Source: CALBJU01 sp965247125 (GTDB lineage: Bacteria > Bacteroidota > Rhodothermia > Rhodothermales > UBA10348). Taken from it: DNA of 64,000 nt. A program made the position numbers and the translations under genes. Location: positions 868,001-932,000 of the forward strand of contig CBDFGO010000002.1 of assembly GCA_965247125.1 (NCBI GenBank), written 5' to 3'. This document shows positions 1 through 7,689 of this stretch, one piece after another (the stretch's first letter is position 1; each line of letters begins with the position of its first letter). The notes below the pieces were generated by a model. That model did not search any database and was not told the DNA's origin. It saw only the letters and a program-made list of their open reading frames with translations.

Positions 1-724
1 GTTTCAAATCCAGGCTACCGTAGACAACAAGTACCTTTGGAGAGCCCGGGCTTCCCATCGAATCGTCCGTGCTCAAAGAATGATAGCCTTCCAGCTGGAT
101 GCGATTTGCACCTGCGTACGAAGTAATTTTTGAACGAACACTGAGGAGATTGATCGATGGTTCTCCTTGCACCACATCAGAGGTACCACCCTTCCCTACA
201 ATCTGGTCCGATTCGCTATCGGCCATAAAGGCTGAATGTGTGCTCGATTCTGACACCAATAGACCGTTGACTGATTCTGCCGATCCTTCAATTCCTCTGT
301 TCCATCCCGAAATCTCGTAATCATTTGCCAAATCAACGGCATTTATAGGTGCAGTTATGGTTGCAGCATCCAGTACCGATGTCCTGCTCATGATGATGTT
401 TCCAATAATTTCGTATTCGAAATCGCCGTACCGACCCTTGGAAACGACGGTAACTGACCCATCTTCTGCCTCGGTAGCACCGATATCGTACTTCGCTTTC
501 CCGTAATCCAGATTGGTGTGGGCTGAGCGATACCCGCTGTAATCCCTTTTCACCCTTCCGACAACGATGTTGTAGGCACTCGTCGCCGTCTCTCGAGCAA
601 GAAGTTCAGATTTGTATTCGGCCTCGTCCGCATCGCCTTGTAGACGCGTTTCTTCCTGAGATACATACATGGCGCTCGCAGCCATCGTTGTCGCTACTAC
701 CAGTATTAATATGCCTTTACCCAT
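1..724 (-). CDS. Pilin-like membrane-anchored protein (3' end outside window)
   Basis: The frame is open from the ATG at 724 to the left edge, so at least 241 residues are visible and the C-terminus is missing. The N-terminus is a very short polar head (MGKG) followed by about 15 hydrophobic residues, then a charged, probably amphipathic helix rich in Glu, Asp and Ala, then a beta-rich region. This plan resembles type IV pilins and pseudopilins, but the usual Glu at position +5 after a Gly processing site is absent, so processing by a prepilin peptidase is uncertain. It is the third gene of a same-strand set with 869-1444 and 1446-1835, which share the plan, so a common surface appendage or envelope complex is inferred. 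I do not recognise the family. Confidence 0.6.
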   Translation of the reverse strand, partial: MGKGILILVVATTMAASAMYVSQEETRLQGDADEAEYKSELLARETATSAYNIVVGRVKRDYSGYRSAHTNLDYGKAKYDIGATEAEDGSVTVVSKGRYGDFEYEIIGNIIMSRTSVLDAATITAPINAVDLANDYEISGWNRGIEGSAESVNGLLVSESSTHSAFMADSESDQIVGKGGTSDVVQGEPSINLLSVRSKITSYAGANRIQLEGYHSLSTDDSMGSPGSPKVLVVYGSLDLK

Positions 725-868
725 GGTAACTGCCTGTTTGGGGGGATTGTGGAGTTGTACACGTCCGTGATCGGCTATTCGAAGGACGGTTTTAAATCAA
801 ATGCGAAATTTTATTCGCGATGGAGCGAAGGAATCACGCTCCTTGGGAGAGTTGAGCTGGGAGCTGGA

Positions 869-1444
869 TCAGGATTCGAGATTCGGTGGACGAATGGCTA
901 TTCCCCAGTAATTGCGAAAGAGTCCCATATCGTCGGGGTCTCCAAAGGGATAGACTGTGACTACTCTCACGCGCACCAATCGCGCGGCCGCGACGGAGGC
1001 GGTAACGTTTCCACCGGCATTCAGCATGATAATCTGAAAGGCCTCGAGTGTCGAGGAGCCTCCTCCGGCTGGATTCCCATCCTCAAATCGATTCAGCTGA
1101 TACAATTGAATCCATTCCTCGTCGATGTAAACGGAATCCTGCTCTGCCAGCGTGTAGGAAACCAGCATATCGACGCCAAATTCGTCGTCTTTCCAGAATG
1201 AAAACAGAGTTGTCTGACCATCTGCGTTGGTTTCCACGTCTTCGATCGTGTCGGTCGTGCCGTCTCCGATCAGGAGTAGATCATCTTCAAGGAAGTCCGC
1301 AAGATTCAGCGCCTGTGCCTTGGCCGCGTACGAAATCGTCTCCTCGACGGCAGCCTGTTGCGCATTCAAACTGGTGCTGATAAGCAACAGTGTTACCGCT
1401 CCCGCGACGAGGATGGACGATATGTGATCGAACATTAACTGCAT
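869..1444 (-). CDS. Pilin-like membrane-anchored protein
   Basis: 191 residues. The N-terminus (about residues 8-28) is hydrophobic and ends in an Ala-Gln-Gln stretch that could be a signal-peptidase site or a retained anchor. An Ala/Glu-rich helix follows (about 30-55) and then an acidic beta-rich domain. The start ATG lies one base after the stop of 1446-1835, so the two are probably translationally coupled. The next gene (1-724) begins 144 bp downstream with the same general architecture. No catalytic motif is visible. Minor pseudopilin or structural surface protein is the most natural reading, from architecture and clustering only. Confidence 0.6.
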   Translation of the reverse strand: MQLMFDHISSILVAGAVTLLLISTSLNAQQAAVEETISYAAKAQALNLADFLEDDLLLIGDGTTDTIEDVETNADGQTTLFSFWKDDEFGVDMLVSYTLAEQDSVYIDEEWIQLYQLNRFEDGNPAGGGSSTLEAFQIIMLNAGGNVTASVAAARLVRVRVVTVYPFGDPDDMGLFRNYWGIAIRPPNLES

Positions 1445-1445
1445 A

Positions 1446-1835
1446 TCAGTCGCTGAACAGCCTTTGGTGAGTGACCAGAGTCAGGGCGAATTTTTCGTTG
1501 GTAGCGATTATCGTGACCTCCTTCTGATCGGTTTCTTCCTCTGTCGGATCACCGTTGTCGTCAACGTAGGTCACCTCGTAATCCAGTGTGAAATCCAGGT
1601 TGTTTCCTGATACATCGTATCCGCGGATCTGCTGAATTCCGTCCCAGTTTTCCAGGTCGTCATAATCTGTGGTGAGATCGACCACTTCCATGCGCTCGAG
1701 AACAAGCGCATTGGCCATGAGCTCATACTCCCCGCGGAGGGTCTCGTCAAAAGTTTGTATTTGACCCGTCAGTTGGTTGATGGTCGCCAGTGCAGCAATC
1801 ATCATTGCCAGAAATGCCATCATTGTTTGAGGCAT
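1446..1835 (-). CDS. Small pilin-like membrane-anchored protein
   Basis: 129 residues. The first about 20 residues are hydrophobic with no positive charge before them, followed by a helix with several Glu residues and then an acidic beta-rich segment that ends soon after a Thr-Asn-Glu-Lys stretch. It is the first gene of the three-gene leftward set and stops one base before the ATG of 869-1444. Like its neighbours it resembles a minor pilin or pseudopilin in plan but lacks a clear Gly|xxxxE processing motif. The function is unknown. Confidence 0.6.
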   Translation of the reverse strand: MPQTMMAFLAMMIAALATINQLTGQIQTFDETLRGEYELMANALVLERMEVVDLTTDYDDLENWDGIQQIRGYDVSGNNLDFTLDYEVTYVDDNGDPTEEETDQKEVTIIATNEKFALTLVTHQRLFSD

Positions 1836-2168
1836 GATTCGCTCTCATTCTGGTTACATGACACATGTGTTGGGGGTCAGTATCGGCGAACGTGGAGGAA
1901 GAATTAAGATTTGGACGGACATTTATAGTGTTTCAACACTTAAATCGGGTGTGCGTTTGGTCGATTGAATGAGTACCCATCTGGTCCATGTGAACAACCT
2001 TCAAAGTGAGCCATTACGGGATCGGACTCAGCATTTGAGGGGGTGCTCTGTCCGATCCCGGCTCACCCGGTTTATTCTTATTCTCGCCCGGGACCCCCAG
2101 GTCGTTGAAGCACAGCTGTCAATTTCGTAGGCTCTGCCATTGCCAGAAGTGATACCATCACCACGACC
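1836..2168. other. Intergenic region between divergent genes, with a long hairpin at 2006-2066
   Basis: A 333-bp stretch without a credible gene. It separates the start of the pilin-like set (leftward) from the start of the M28 peptidase remnant (rightward), so it should hold promoters for both. An imperfect hairpin occupies 2006-2066. The outer arms GTGAGCC (2006-2012) and GGCTCAC (2060-2066) pair, a 5-nt bulge follows on the left, then perfect 10-bp arms GGGATCGGAC (2018-2027) and GTCCGATCCC (2050-2059), and an inner AGCA/TGCT stem with a G-rich loop. It is not followed by a strong T run on either strand. I could not assign a promoter or regulator. Confidence 0.5.
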
Positions 2169-2557
2169 ATGAGCCGTTTCTTCCCTCTCTTCTTCTCTCT
2201 GTTCTTCGTCTATTCGGTTGCGGGACAAGCTCCTCCGGCGAGTGACAGTCGAATGTATGACATCATTGCCGCATCTTCGTCGGAACGAATTGAATCCGAC
2301 ATCCGGATGCTGGCGCGGTCCGCCCTTCGACGAGTCTGGAGTGGGACGCGGTGGAAGATCCTGATCTTGCCGGTTATAAAATCTACTGGCGGGATACGAC
2401 CGCGCCTCAGTGGCAGCATTCCCGCTTCCTGGGCACTGCAACCGCGTTCACACTCGAGGGAATGGTCATCGACAACTACTTGTTCGGTGTCGCTTCTCTC
2501 GGCAAGAATGGAAACGAAAGCGTAGTCGTGTTTCCCTCGGGAAGAATCCGACGATAG
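2169..2557 (+). pseudogene. Remnant of exported M28-type metallopeptidase, catalytic domain deleted
   Basis: The first reading frame (from 2169) encodes a signal peptide ending near Val-Ala-Gly-Gln and about 25 residues ending DIRMLA, which resemble the extreme N-terminus of Rhodothermales M28 aminopeptidases. A different frame, entered around 2315, encodes WDAVEDPDLAGYKIYWR and continues to GRIRR before the stop at 2557. That is the fibronectin-type-III-like C-terminal domain of the same family. The roughly 350-residue zinc peptidase domain that should lie between is absent, and the two pieces are out of frame. The seam lies at about 2313-2323. The family assignment rests on recall of the two end domains. 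A peptidase is no longer made from this locus unless the join is an assembly error. Confidence 0.65.
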
Positions 2558-2572
2558 CTCACGCGGGACTTT

Positions 2573-3625
2573 CTATTGGTCTGATGGCCCGTAGATCTGA
2601 ATTTCCATGTTGCCGTCTATATCGATGTAGCCCCGGTACATCCCCTCTGTGTTGAATGGCATGGCGATCGCTCCGCTTCGGTCGAGCGATATCACACCGC
2701 CCGTCCCTCCAAGCTCGCCCAGTTTGTCCATAATTACAGCATTGGAAGCCGTCACGAGGTCTTCTCCCGCGTAATCGATTCGAGAAGCAATATCATGGGC
2801 GATGACCCCGCGGATGAAGTATTCTCCGTGCCCTGTGGCGGATATGGCGGCAGTGCGATTGTCTGCGTAGGTGCCGGCTCCGATGATGGGAGCGTCTCCC
2901 ACGCGACCAAATTTCTTGTTCGTCATTCCTCCAGTCGAAGTGCCGGCCGCCAGATTTCCCTGTTGATCGAGGGCTACAGCCCCCACGGTACCAATTTTCT
3001 CTGCACCGGGTGAGAGAGGCAGGTCGAACGCATCGGCTTGCAGGGTCGACATATCCTTCTCCTGCGCTCGTTTCAGAGCATTAAACCTTCTTTCCGTGTA
3101 AAAAAAAGAGTTTTCGACTATCTCCAGACCGTTTTCTTCAGCGTAGGCTTCGGCCCCCGAGCCACTCATCATCACGTGGGGCGACATCTCCATCACGATT
3201 CGCGCGAGGGCAATCGGGCTTCTGACTGTCTTGACACCTGCAACGGCTCCTGCGTTTCGGGTTGCGCCGTCCATAATGGACGCATCCAGCTCGTGGGTAC
3301 CCTCGCTCGTAAACACGGCACCCACGCCGGAGTTGAATAGCGGAGAATCTTCCATTATCTGAATGGCGGCAATAACCGCATCCAGGCTTGATCGGCCCTC
3401 GGAAAGGACGTCATGCCCCGCCCGGAGCGCCTCTTCTAGCTTCGCGCGGTAGGCTGCCTCCGTGTCGTCGGTCATGTTCGCTTTAAGAATAGTACCCGCG
3501 CCGCCGTGAATTACAATGGCGACGCCAGATTCAGGTGCTCCCGATGAGTCTGCAGCGCACCCGGCGACCGACGAAATAAGCCAAAAAACTACAAAAATGC
3601 TCAAAAAGGATCTTTTTAGCGACAT
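2573..3625 (-). CDS. iaaA: Exported isoaspartyl peptidase / type 2 L-asparaginase (Ntn hydrolase)
   Basis: Members of this family self-cleave into alpha and beta chains, and the newly exposed Thr hydrolyses beta-aspartyl dipeptides and asparagine. The nucleophile is the Thr in the GTVGAVALD motif, about residue 213 counted from the ATG chosen here. The family signatures IHGGAG near the N-terminus and ATGHGE near the C-terminus are present. An N-terminal hydrophobic segment followed by SVAGC is a lipoprotein signal with Cys23 as the anchor, so the enzyme should sit in the periplasm or on the outer membrane. A GTG 18 bp upstream (3643) overlaps the preceding phosphatase gene; the ATG at 3625 gives a better signal peptide. 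It could help salvage isoaspartyl peptides, a theme shared with the cyanophycin cassette at 24544-31068. Confidence 0.87.
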   Translation of the reverse strand: MSLKRSFLSIFVVFWLISSVAGCAADSSGAPESGVAIVIHGGAGTILKANMTDDTEAAYRAKLEEALRAGHDVLSEGRSSLDAVIAAIQIMEDSPLFNSGVGAVFTSEGTHELDASIMDGATRNAGAVAGVKTVRSPIALARIVMEMSPHVMMSGSGAEAYAEENGLEIVENSFFYTERRFNALKRAQEKDMSTLQADAFDLPLSPGAEKIGTVGAVALDQQGNLAAGTSTGGMTNKKFGRVGDAPIIGAGTYADNRTAAISATGHGEYFIRGVIAHDIASRIDYAGEDLVTASNAVIMDKLGELGGTGGVISLDRSGAIAMPFNTEGMYRGYIDIDGNMEIQIYGPSDQ

Positions 3626-3636
3626 GATTCTGTTGT

Positions 3637-5373
3637 TTAGCACTCCACCGCTTTCAGAACGATCATTGTGAGATCGTCCGAAAGCACTGGTGCATGATGG
3701 GTAAATTCTTTGATCGCGTCGTGAACGCCCGCCAAGATTTCTTCAGCCGAGCGATCTCTGATTGAAACCAGGAGCGGTTCAAGCCGCTCCTCTCCCCACT
3801 CCTCCTCATCCGGACTCATGGCTTCGGTGACTCCATCGGTAAAGATGGACAGAACGTCACCGACGTTCAGCGTGACTTTGCCACTCTCGTACGGCATCCC
3901 GGCGATTACGCCCAGCAACAGGCCCCCCGTTTCCAGAAGTTCAAACGAGCCGTCTGCTCGCACAAGTGTTGCGGGATTGTGCCCCGCGTTCACGTATTGA
4001 AATGAGCGATCCCGCTTGTCATATATGCCGTGAAAATAGGTGATGAACTTGTCGTAACCGGTGTTCTCCGTAATGACCCGGTTCATATGTGAGGTCCCTT
4101 CCTCCAGTGTGACGTCAAGAGGAACCAGAATGCGCAGGCAAGCCTGCAGGTTGGACATGAGCAGGGATGCGGGGACGCCCTTTCCCGTGACATCGGCCAC
4201 GGCGTACAGCATGCGATTCTCATCCAGCTTTATCGCGTCGAAGTAGTCGCCGGCGACGTGCCGACTGGGCAACGCAAGGCTAGCCGTTTCCAGGCCCTCA
4301 AAGGGAGGCAGCGAGGAGGGTTGCAAGCGCTCTTGAATCTCTCTGGCCAAGCGCATTTCCTCCTCCAGGCGCTCCTTCTCTATCTGATCTTCCACCAGAT
4401 ACGAGTTCTGCAAGGAAACAAAGGCCAGGTTTCCCAGGGCGTAAAGGAATTCGATTTCATCGGGCTGGTAATCCAGTCCAGTCATTTTGGATCCCAGACA
4501 CATGATTGCTCCGGTTTCCCCATGCTGCCTGATTGGAAGCACGAGGGTGAATCCCGCTTCTTTCAGGACAGCGCAGCCCTCAGGAAGGTTCTCACCATCG
4601 AGAAGAGTCATTTTTTCGATGTCACATAGAGACTCGATTATTTCCTTGGTCAGGACATCCTTCCGGATACCTTTGTGAGTGACCACGTGAACGCCGGCGA
4701 TATTTTCTTCATCATCGGACGCACTTTTTATGAGAAAAATGTGTTTGTTGATGAGCATCTGCCCCATCAGGGCGAACGTCAGTAATTTTACCAGTCCCGA
4801 TCGATCCAATGTAGAATTGAATTCCTGCGAGAGATCAAACAGGGTGTTGAGCTGCTGCACCTTCGCGTCCAGATCATGATTCGCCAGCTTTAACTCTTCG
4901 ACCATGAGCGAATTGTGAACCGCCGCTGAGGACATATTTACGAGGGAGGCCATGAACTCGAGCTCCTGCTCTCCGAAATCTTGTCCTGAAAACTTGCCTC
5001 CGAGGCCGATCAAACCGATTTCTCGGTGACCAGAAGCGACCGGAAAAACAAGTTTGATTCCCAGCTCTTTCAGTCCCTCGGGAACGGTATCGCCCTCCAT
5101 GGTGCCAGTCAGGTCCAGATCTTCCAGCCGCAGGTGATCCGTCTTCTTCAGCGTCGGTATCCCCATAACTGCCGCCACCGTATAGGATGACGTAATGGGG
5201 TCGAACAACAACGCTGCGCCTTTGGTGACCAACATCTTGCCCATCGCGGTTCGGAGCAGATTGCTCAACACGAATTCCAGATCCAGAGATGAACTCAGCA
5301 ACTGGCTCGTTTCAAAAATGGCGCGAAGGTCAAAACGATCGGTCCTTCCCTGCTCTGTATTAATTTCGGCCAT
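3637..5373 (-). CDS. GAF-GAF-SpoIIE (PP2C-type) Ser/Thr phosphatase, RsbU-like
   Basis: 578 residues. Two GAF-like sensor domains (about 15-155 and 178-325) share an internal repeat (for example the LVFPV and LVLPI strands). They are joined by a charged coiled coil (about 328-350) containing the EMRLAREIQERLQP linker typical of RsbU-type phosphatases. The SpoIIE/PPM domain follows (about 360-577) with metal-binding aspartates in GDYFD (Asp376), ADVTGKG (Asp394), FTDGVTE and DDLTMIVL. Such proteins dephosphorylate anti-sigma-factor antagonists in partner-switching pathways. No anti-sigma or STAS partner is encoded nearby, so its target is unknown. No transmembrane segment is visible, so it should be cytoplasmic. 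The gene lies within a closely spaced minus-strand run. Confidence 0.88.
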   Translation of the reverse strand: MAEINTEQGRTDRFDLRAIFETSQLLSSSLDLEFVLSNLLRTAMGKMLVTKGAALLFDPITSSYTVAAVMGIPTLKKTDHLRLEDLDLTGTMEGDTVPEGLKELGIKLVFPVASGHREIGLIGLGGKFSGQDFGEQELEFMASLVNMSSAAVHNSLMVEELKLANHDLDAKVQQLNTLFDLSQEFNSTLDRSGLVKLLTFALMGQMLINKHIFLIKSASDDEENIAGVHVVTHKGIRKDVLTKEIIESLCDIEKMTLLDGENLPEGCAVLKEAGFTLVLPIRQHGETGAIMCLGSKMTGLDYQPDEIEFLYALGNLAFVSLQNSYLVEDQIEKERLEEEMRLAREIQERLQPSSLPPFEGLETASLALPSRHVAGDYFDAIKLDENRMLYAVADVTGKGVPASLLMSNLQACLRILVPLDVTLEEGTSHMNRVITENTGYDKFITYFHGIYDKRDRSFQYVNAGHNPATLVRADGSFELLETGGLLLGVIAGMPYESGKVTLNVGDVLSIFTDGVTEAMSPDEEEWGEERLEPLLVSIRDRSAEEILAGVHDAIKEFTHHAPVLSDDLTMIVLKAVEC

Positions 5374-5459
5374 GAATGTTGGATGTTGAAAGGAGGCCTA
5401 AGGTAAGGTGTGTCGACGCCGCCTGAAAACGTCGACGCTCCAGGGCTTGTTGACGGGCC

Positions 5460-5969
5460 TTAGTCATCAAGATGCACGACTTCGGCCTGCGTGGGCTTTC
5501 CATCCGAGATGACCAGTCTGACGATACTTTTCACCAGCTGAAATCCCTCACGACCTGCAGCACCAGGGTTGACAAACAGCATACCGCCGAGTTTGGGCAC
5601 CCGTTCTATTTGCAGAATGTGGCTGTGTCCACAGATGAACACGTCGGGTGGATCTTCTGCCAGCATCTTGCCCATTCCCCGTTGCCAGCGGCCCGGTTTA
5701 CCTGCGATGTGAGTCATCCAGAACCGAACACCTGCAAATTCAAATTGGTCGTGTTCAGGAAATTCTTGGCGTATATCCCACCCGTCGATATTTCCCCATA
5801 CTGCGCGTACAGGAGCGAGGGCCGAAAGACCGTCAATGATGTCAATTCCCCCAACATCACCCGCATGCAGAATCAGGTCCACATTTTCGAGATATCGAAT
5901 CAGATTCGGATGAAAATAACTGTGGGTATCGGAAACGATTCCGACGACCTTCTCCTTCTCTTGAGGCAT
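5460..5969 (-). CDS. YfcE/MJ0936-type metallophosphodiesterase
   Basis: 169 residues, the usual length of small calcineurin-like phosphodiesterases. All metal-binding motifs are visible in order: SDTH near residue 14, HAGDVGG, WGNIDG, a His in WMTHIAGKP, and CGHSH. These enzymes hydrolyse phosphodiesters with two divalent metals; the natural substrate of YfcE-like members is not settled. The gene starts three bases after the stop of the outer-membrane protein gene 5973-6935, so the two are likely cotranscribed, and it is followed after 86 bp by the phosphatase gene. It should be cytoplasmic. Confidence 0.87.
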   Translation of the reverse strand: MPQEKEKVVGIVSDTHSYFHPNLIRYLENVDLILHAGDVGGIDIIDGLSALAPVRAVWGNIDGWDIRQEFPEHDQFEFAGVRFWMTHIAGKPGRWQRGMGKMLAEDPPDVFICGHSHILQIERVPKLGGMLFVNPGAAGREGFQLVKSIVRLVISDGKPTQAEVVHLDD

Positions 5970-5972
5970 CCG

Positions 5973-6935
5973 TCAGCGAAGCATCAGTCTGAGGCCCACG
6001 CGGGCTCTCGAACGAGGCCAGTCCCCACTGGGGGTCGCCCACTGTTTGAACGGTACACTGACGAAGGGAGCGAACCGATAGCCGGGGCGCTCGATCTCGA
6101 GACCGGATCGGATCCAGAGGACACCTCCCTTATAGTCCGTCACGGATCGTTCATTCTGATCCGCACCCTGCTCGACCGTCCATTCCACCAGATCATACCT
6201 ACCCCCCTCACCGATGAAAGCGATGAACAGGTTGCTGCCCGCCGGGTCAAAAAGAATGTTGTGACTCCAGCTCATGTGCACCTCCCAACCCTGGGTTCGC
6301 CCGCGGATGATTTCCGTTGAGGAATCCTGGGCCGGCACGGTAGTATCCCCTGGGTTGATCGGGGAGGGGTCAATCTGTATCAGCTCCTGAAAGCCGATCT
6401 GGACCCGCCGAATGCCTATGCCAAAGTCCTGTGAGACCGTCGGAGACAGCAGAGCGGTGTATAAAAATCCCAGATCAGCCTGTGGAAATCCGCTTCGACC
6501 GTCGGAGGACGGATCGATGGCAAATCGAATGGCATAATCCATCCCCTCCAGCCGCTTGAAATACTTCAGGGACACCCAGCTCAAATCCAGCGAGCGCCCG
6601 GAGGCATTTCCCGTTGCATCGACGAAAAAACCCAGGTCAAGATTGCGACTGAGTTGATAGTCGAGACGCAAGTTTACCCCGAGGGAATTGACCCCAATAT
6701 TTGAGACTGCCGTCTGGTCAGACTGTAACAGTCCAGGCGGGCGATAAGTGAGCTCCGCCGTAACTGCGTACGCGTCGAAGAAGGATCGGACAGCGCTTTC
6801 GCCCTGATAAAAAGGGTCAAAGGTCTGGATGGGGCGCTGGGCCCAGGTGTACGTGCCCGCGACAGACCAGCCGGCCACGACAGCCAATAACAGCAGGCCG
6901 CGAATTCGTCTTCGAAATGTTAAGTGGGCAGTCAT
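5973..6935 (-). CDS. Predicted outer-membrane beta-barrel protein, unknown function
   Basis: 320 residues. Residues about 10-33 form a signal peptide (Arg-rich head, hydrophobic core, Ala-Gln cleavage region). The rest alternates short amphipathic strands such as LGVNLRLDYQL, LDLGFFVDATG and YAIRFAIDP, and ends in a strand with RARVGLRLMLR, which looks like a beta-barrel with a C-terminal strand. No enzyme motif is seen. It precedes the phosphodiesterase gene by three bases and follows the UPF0173 hydrolase gene by 58 bp on the same strand. The family is not recognised. Confidence 0.6.
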   Translation of the reverse strand: MTAHLTFRRRIRGLLLLAVVAGWSVAGTYTWAQRPIQTFDPFYQGESAVRSFFDAYAVTAELTYRPPGLLQSDQTAVSNIGVNSLGVNLRLDYQLSRNLDLGFFVDATGNASGRSLDLSWVSLKYFKRLEGMDYAIRFAIDPSSDGRSGFPQADLGFLYTALLSPTVSQDFGIGIRRVQIGFQELIQIDPSPINPGDTTVPAQDSSTEIIRGRTQGWEVHMSWSHNILFDPAGSNLFIAFIGEGGRYDLVEWTVEQGADQNERSVTDYKGGVLWIRSGLEIERPGYRFAPFVSVPFKQWATPSGDWPRSRARVGLRLMLR

Positions 6936-6993
6936 GCAGAAAGCGCCCTCATATAGGCTGGTCTGCTGTTTGACGCGGGTGAAGCATGATGGT

Positions 6994-7680
6994 TCAGACC
7001 TCGATACTTTCCCCGGGGGAAAGAACCACGGTCTCGTGCCCGCTCTCAGCCATCATGTCCTGCCACTCGTCAGTGTCTGCCTCAATCAGAGGAAACGTGT
7101 CGTAGTGGATAGGCATGAACCGGGCTGCATTCAGCAGTGAAGCAGCTCGAACGGATTCGCGCAGGCCCATCGTGAAGCAATCTCCTACAGGAAGAAGGGC
7201 TAAGTCAATGCTATAATCCTGCCCTATCCATTTCATCTCCTGGAAGGGGCTCGTGTCGCCGGCAGCATAGATGCATTTACCTTCAGATTCAATGATAAAG
7301 CCTCCTGGATTTCCTCCGTAGGCGCCGTCAGGAAATGAAGACGAGTGACGAGCCCAGGTCTGCGTCACGCGACCCCAATCAAAACTCCAACCCCCACCCG
7401 TATTCATGGGCTGCACGTTCTCGTGACCATGGTGCTTAGTGAGGTACTGCGTGATCTCAAAATTGGCGACAACAACTGCGCCCGACCGTTTTGCGATGGC
7501 AGGAGTGTCACCCCAGTGATCACCATGTGCATGGGTCAAGAGGATCGCATCCGGGTTGAGATCGCCCTCTGAGATAACATCGGTTGCAAGAGGGTTGTCC
7601 GTAATAAAGGGATCTACAAGAATGGTGGCTCCCGCTGTTTCGATCTGGAACGCGGAGTGTCCGAAAAATGTGAGCTTCAT
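6994..7680 (-). CDS. UPF0173-type metal-dependent hydrolase (metallo-beta-lactamase fold)
   Basis: 228 residues, the length typical of UPF0173/UlaG-like hydrolases. The family opening KLTFFGHSAF is present, followed by the metal site THAHGDHW (His50, His52, Asp54, His55), the AAGDTSPF aspartate and the late PIHYDTFPLI histidine. The fold hydrolyses esters or amides, but substrates of UPF0173 members are generally unknown. The start is ATG at 7680. It lies nine bases downstream of the LamG protein gene and is probably in the same operon as the outer-membrane protein and phosphodiesterase genes that follow. Confidence 0.85.
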   Translation of the reverse strand: MKLTFFGHSAFQIETAGATILVDPFITDNPLATDVISEGDLNPDAILLTHAHGDHWGDTPAIAKRSGAVVVANFEITQYLTKHHGHENVQPMNTGGGWSFDWGRVTQTWARHSSSFPDGAYGGNPGGFIIESEGKCIYAAGDTSPFQEMKWIGQDYSIDLALLPVGDCFTMGLRESVRAASLLNAARFMPIHYDTFPLIEADTDEWQDMMAESGHETVVLSPGESIEV

Positions 7681-7689
7681 CTACACTGA

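Noticed and set aside
2028..2441. 137-codon minus-strand frame across the M28 remnant
   Set aside because: The plus strand carries a signal peptide and a known domain end here; the minus frame is arginine-rich filler without motif.
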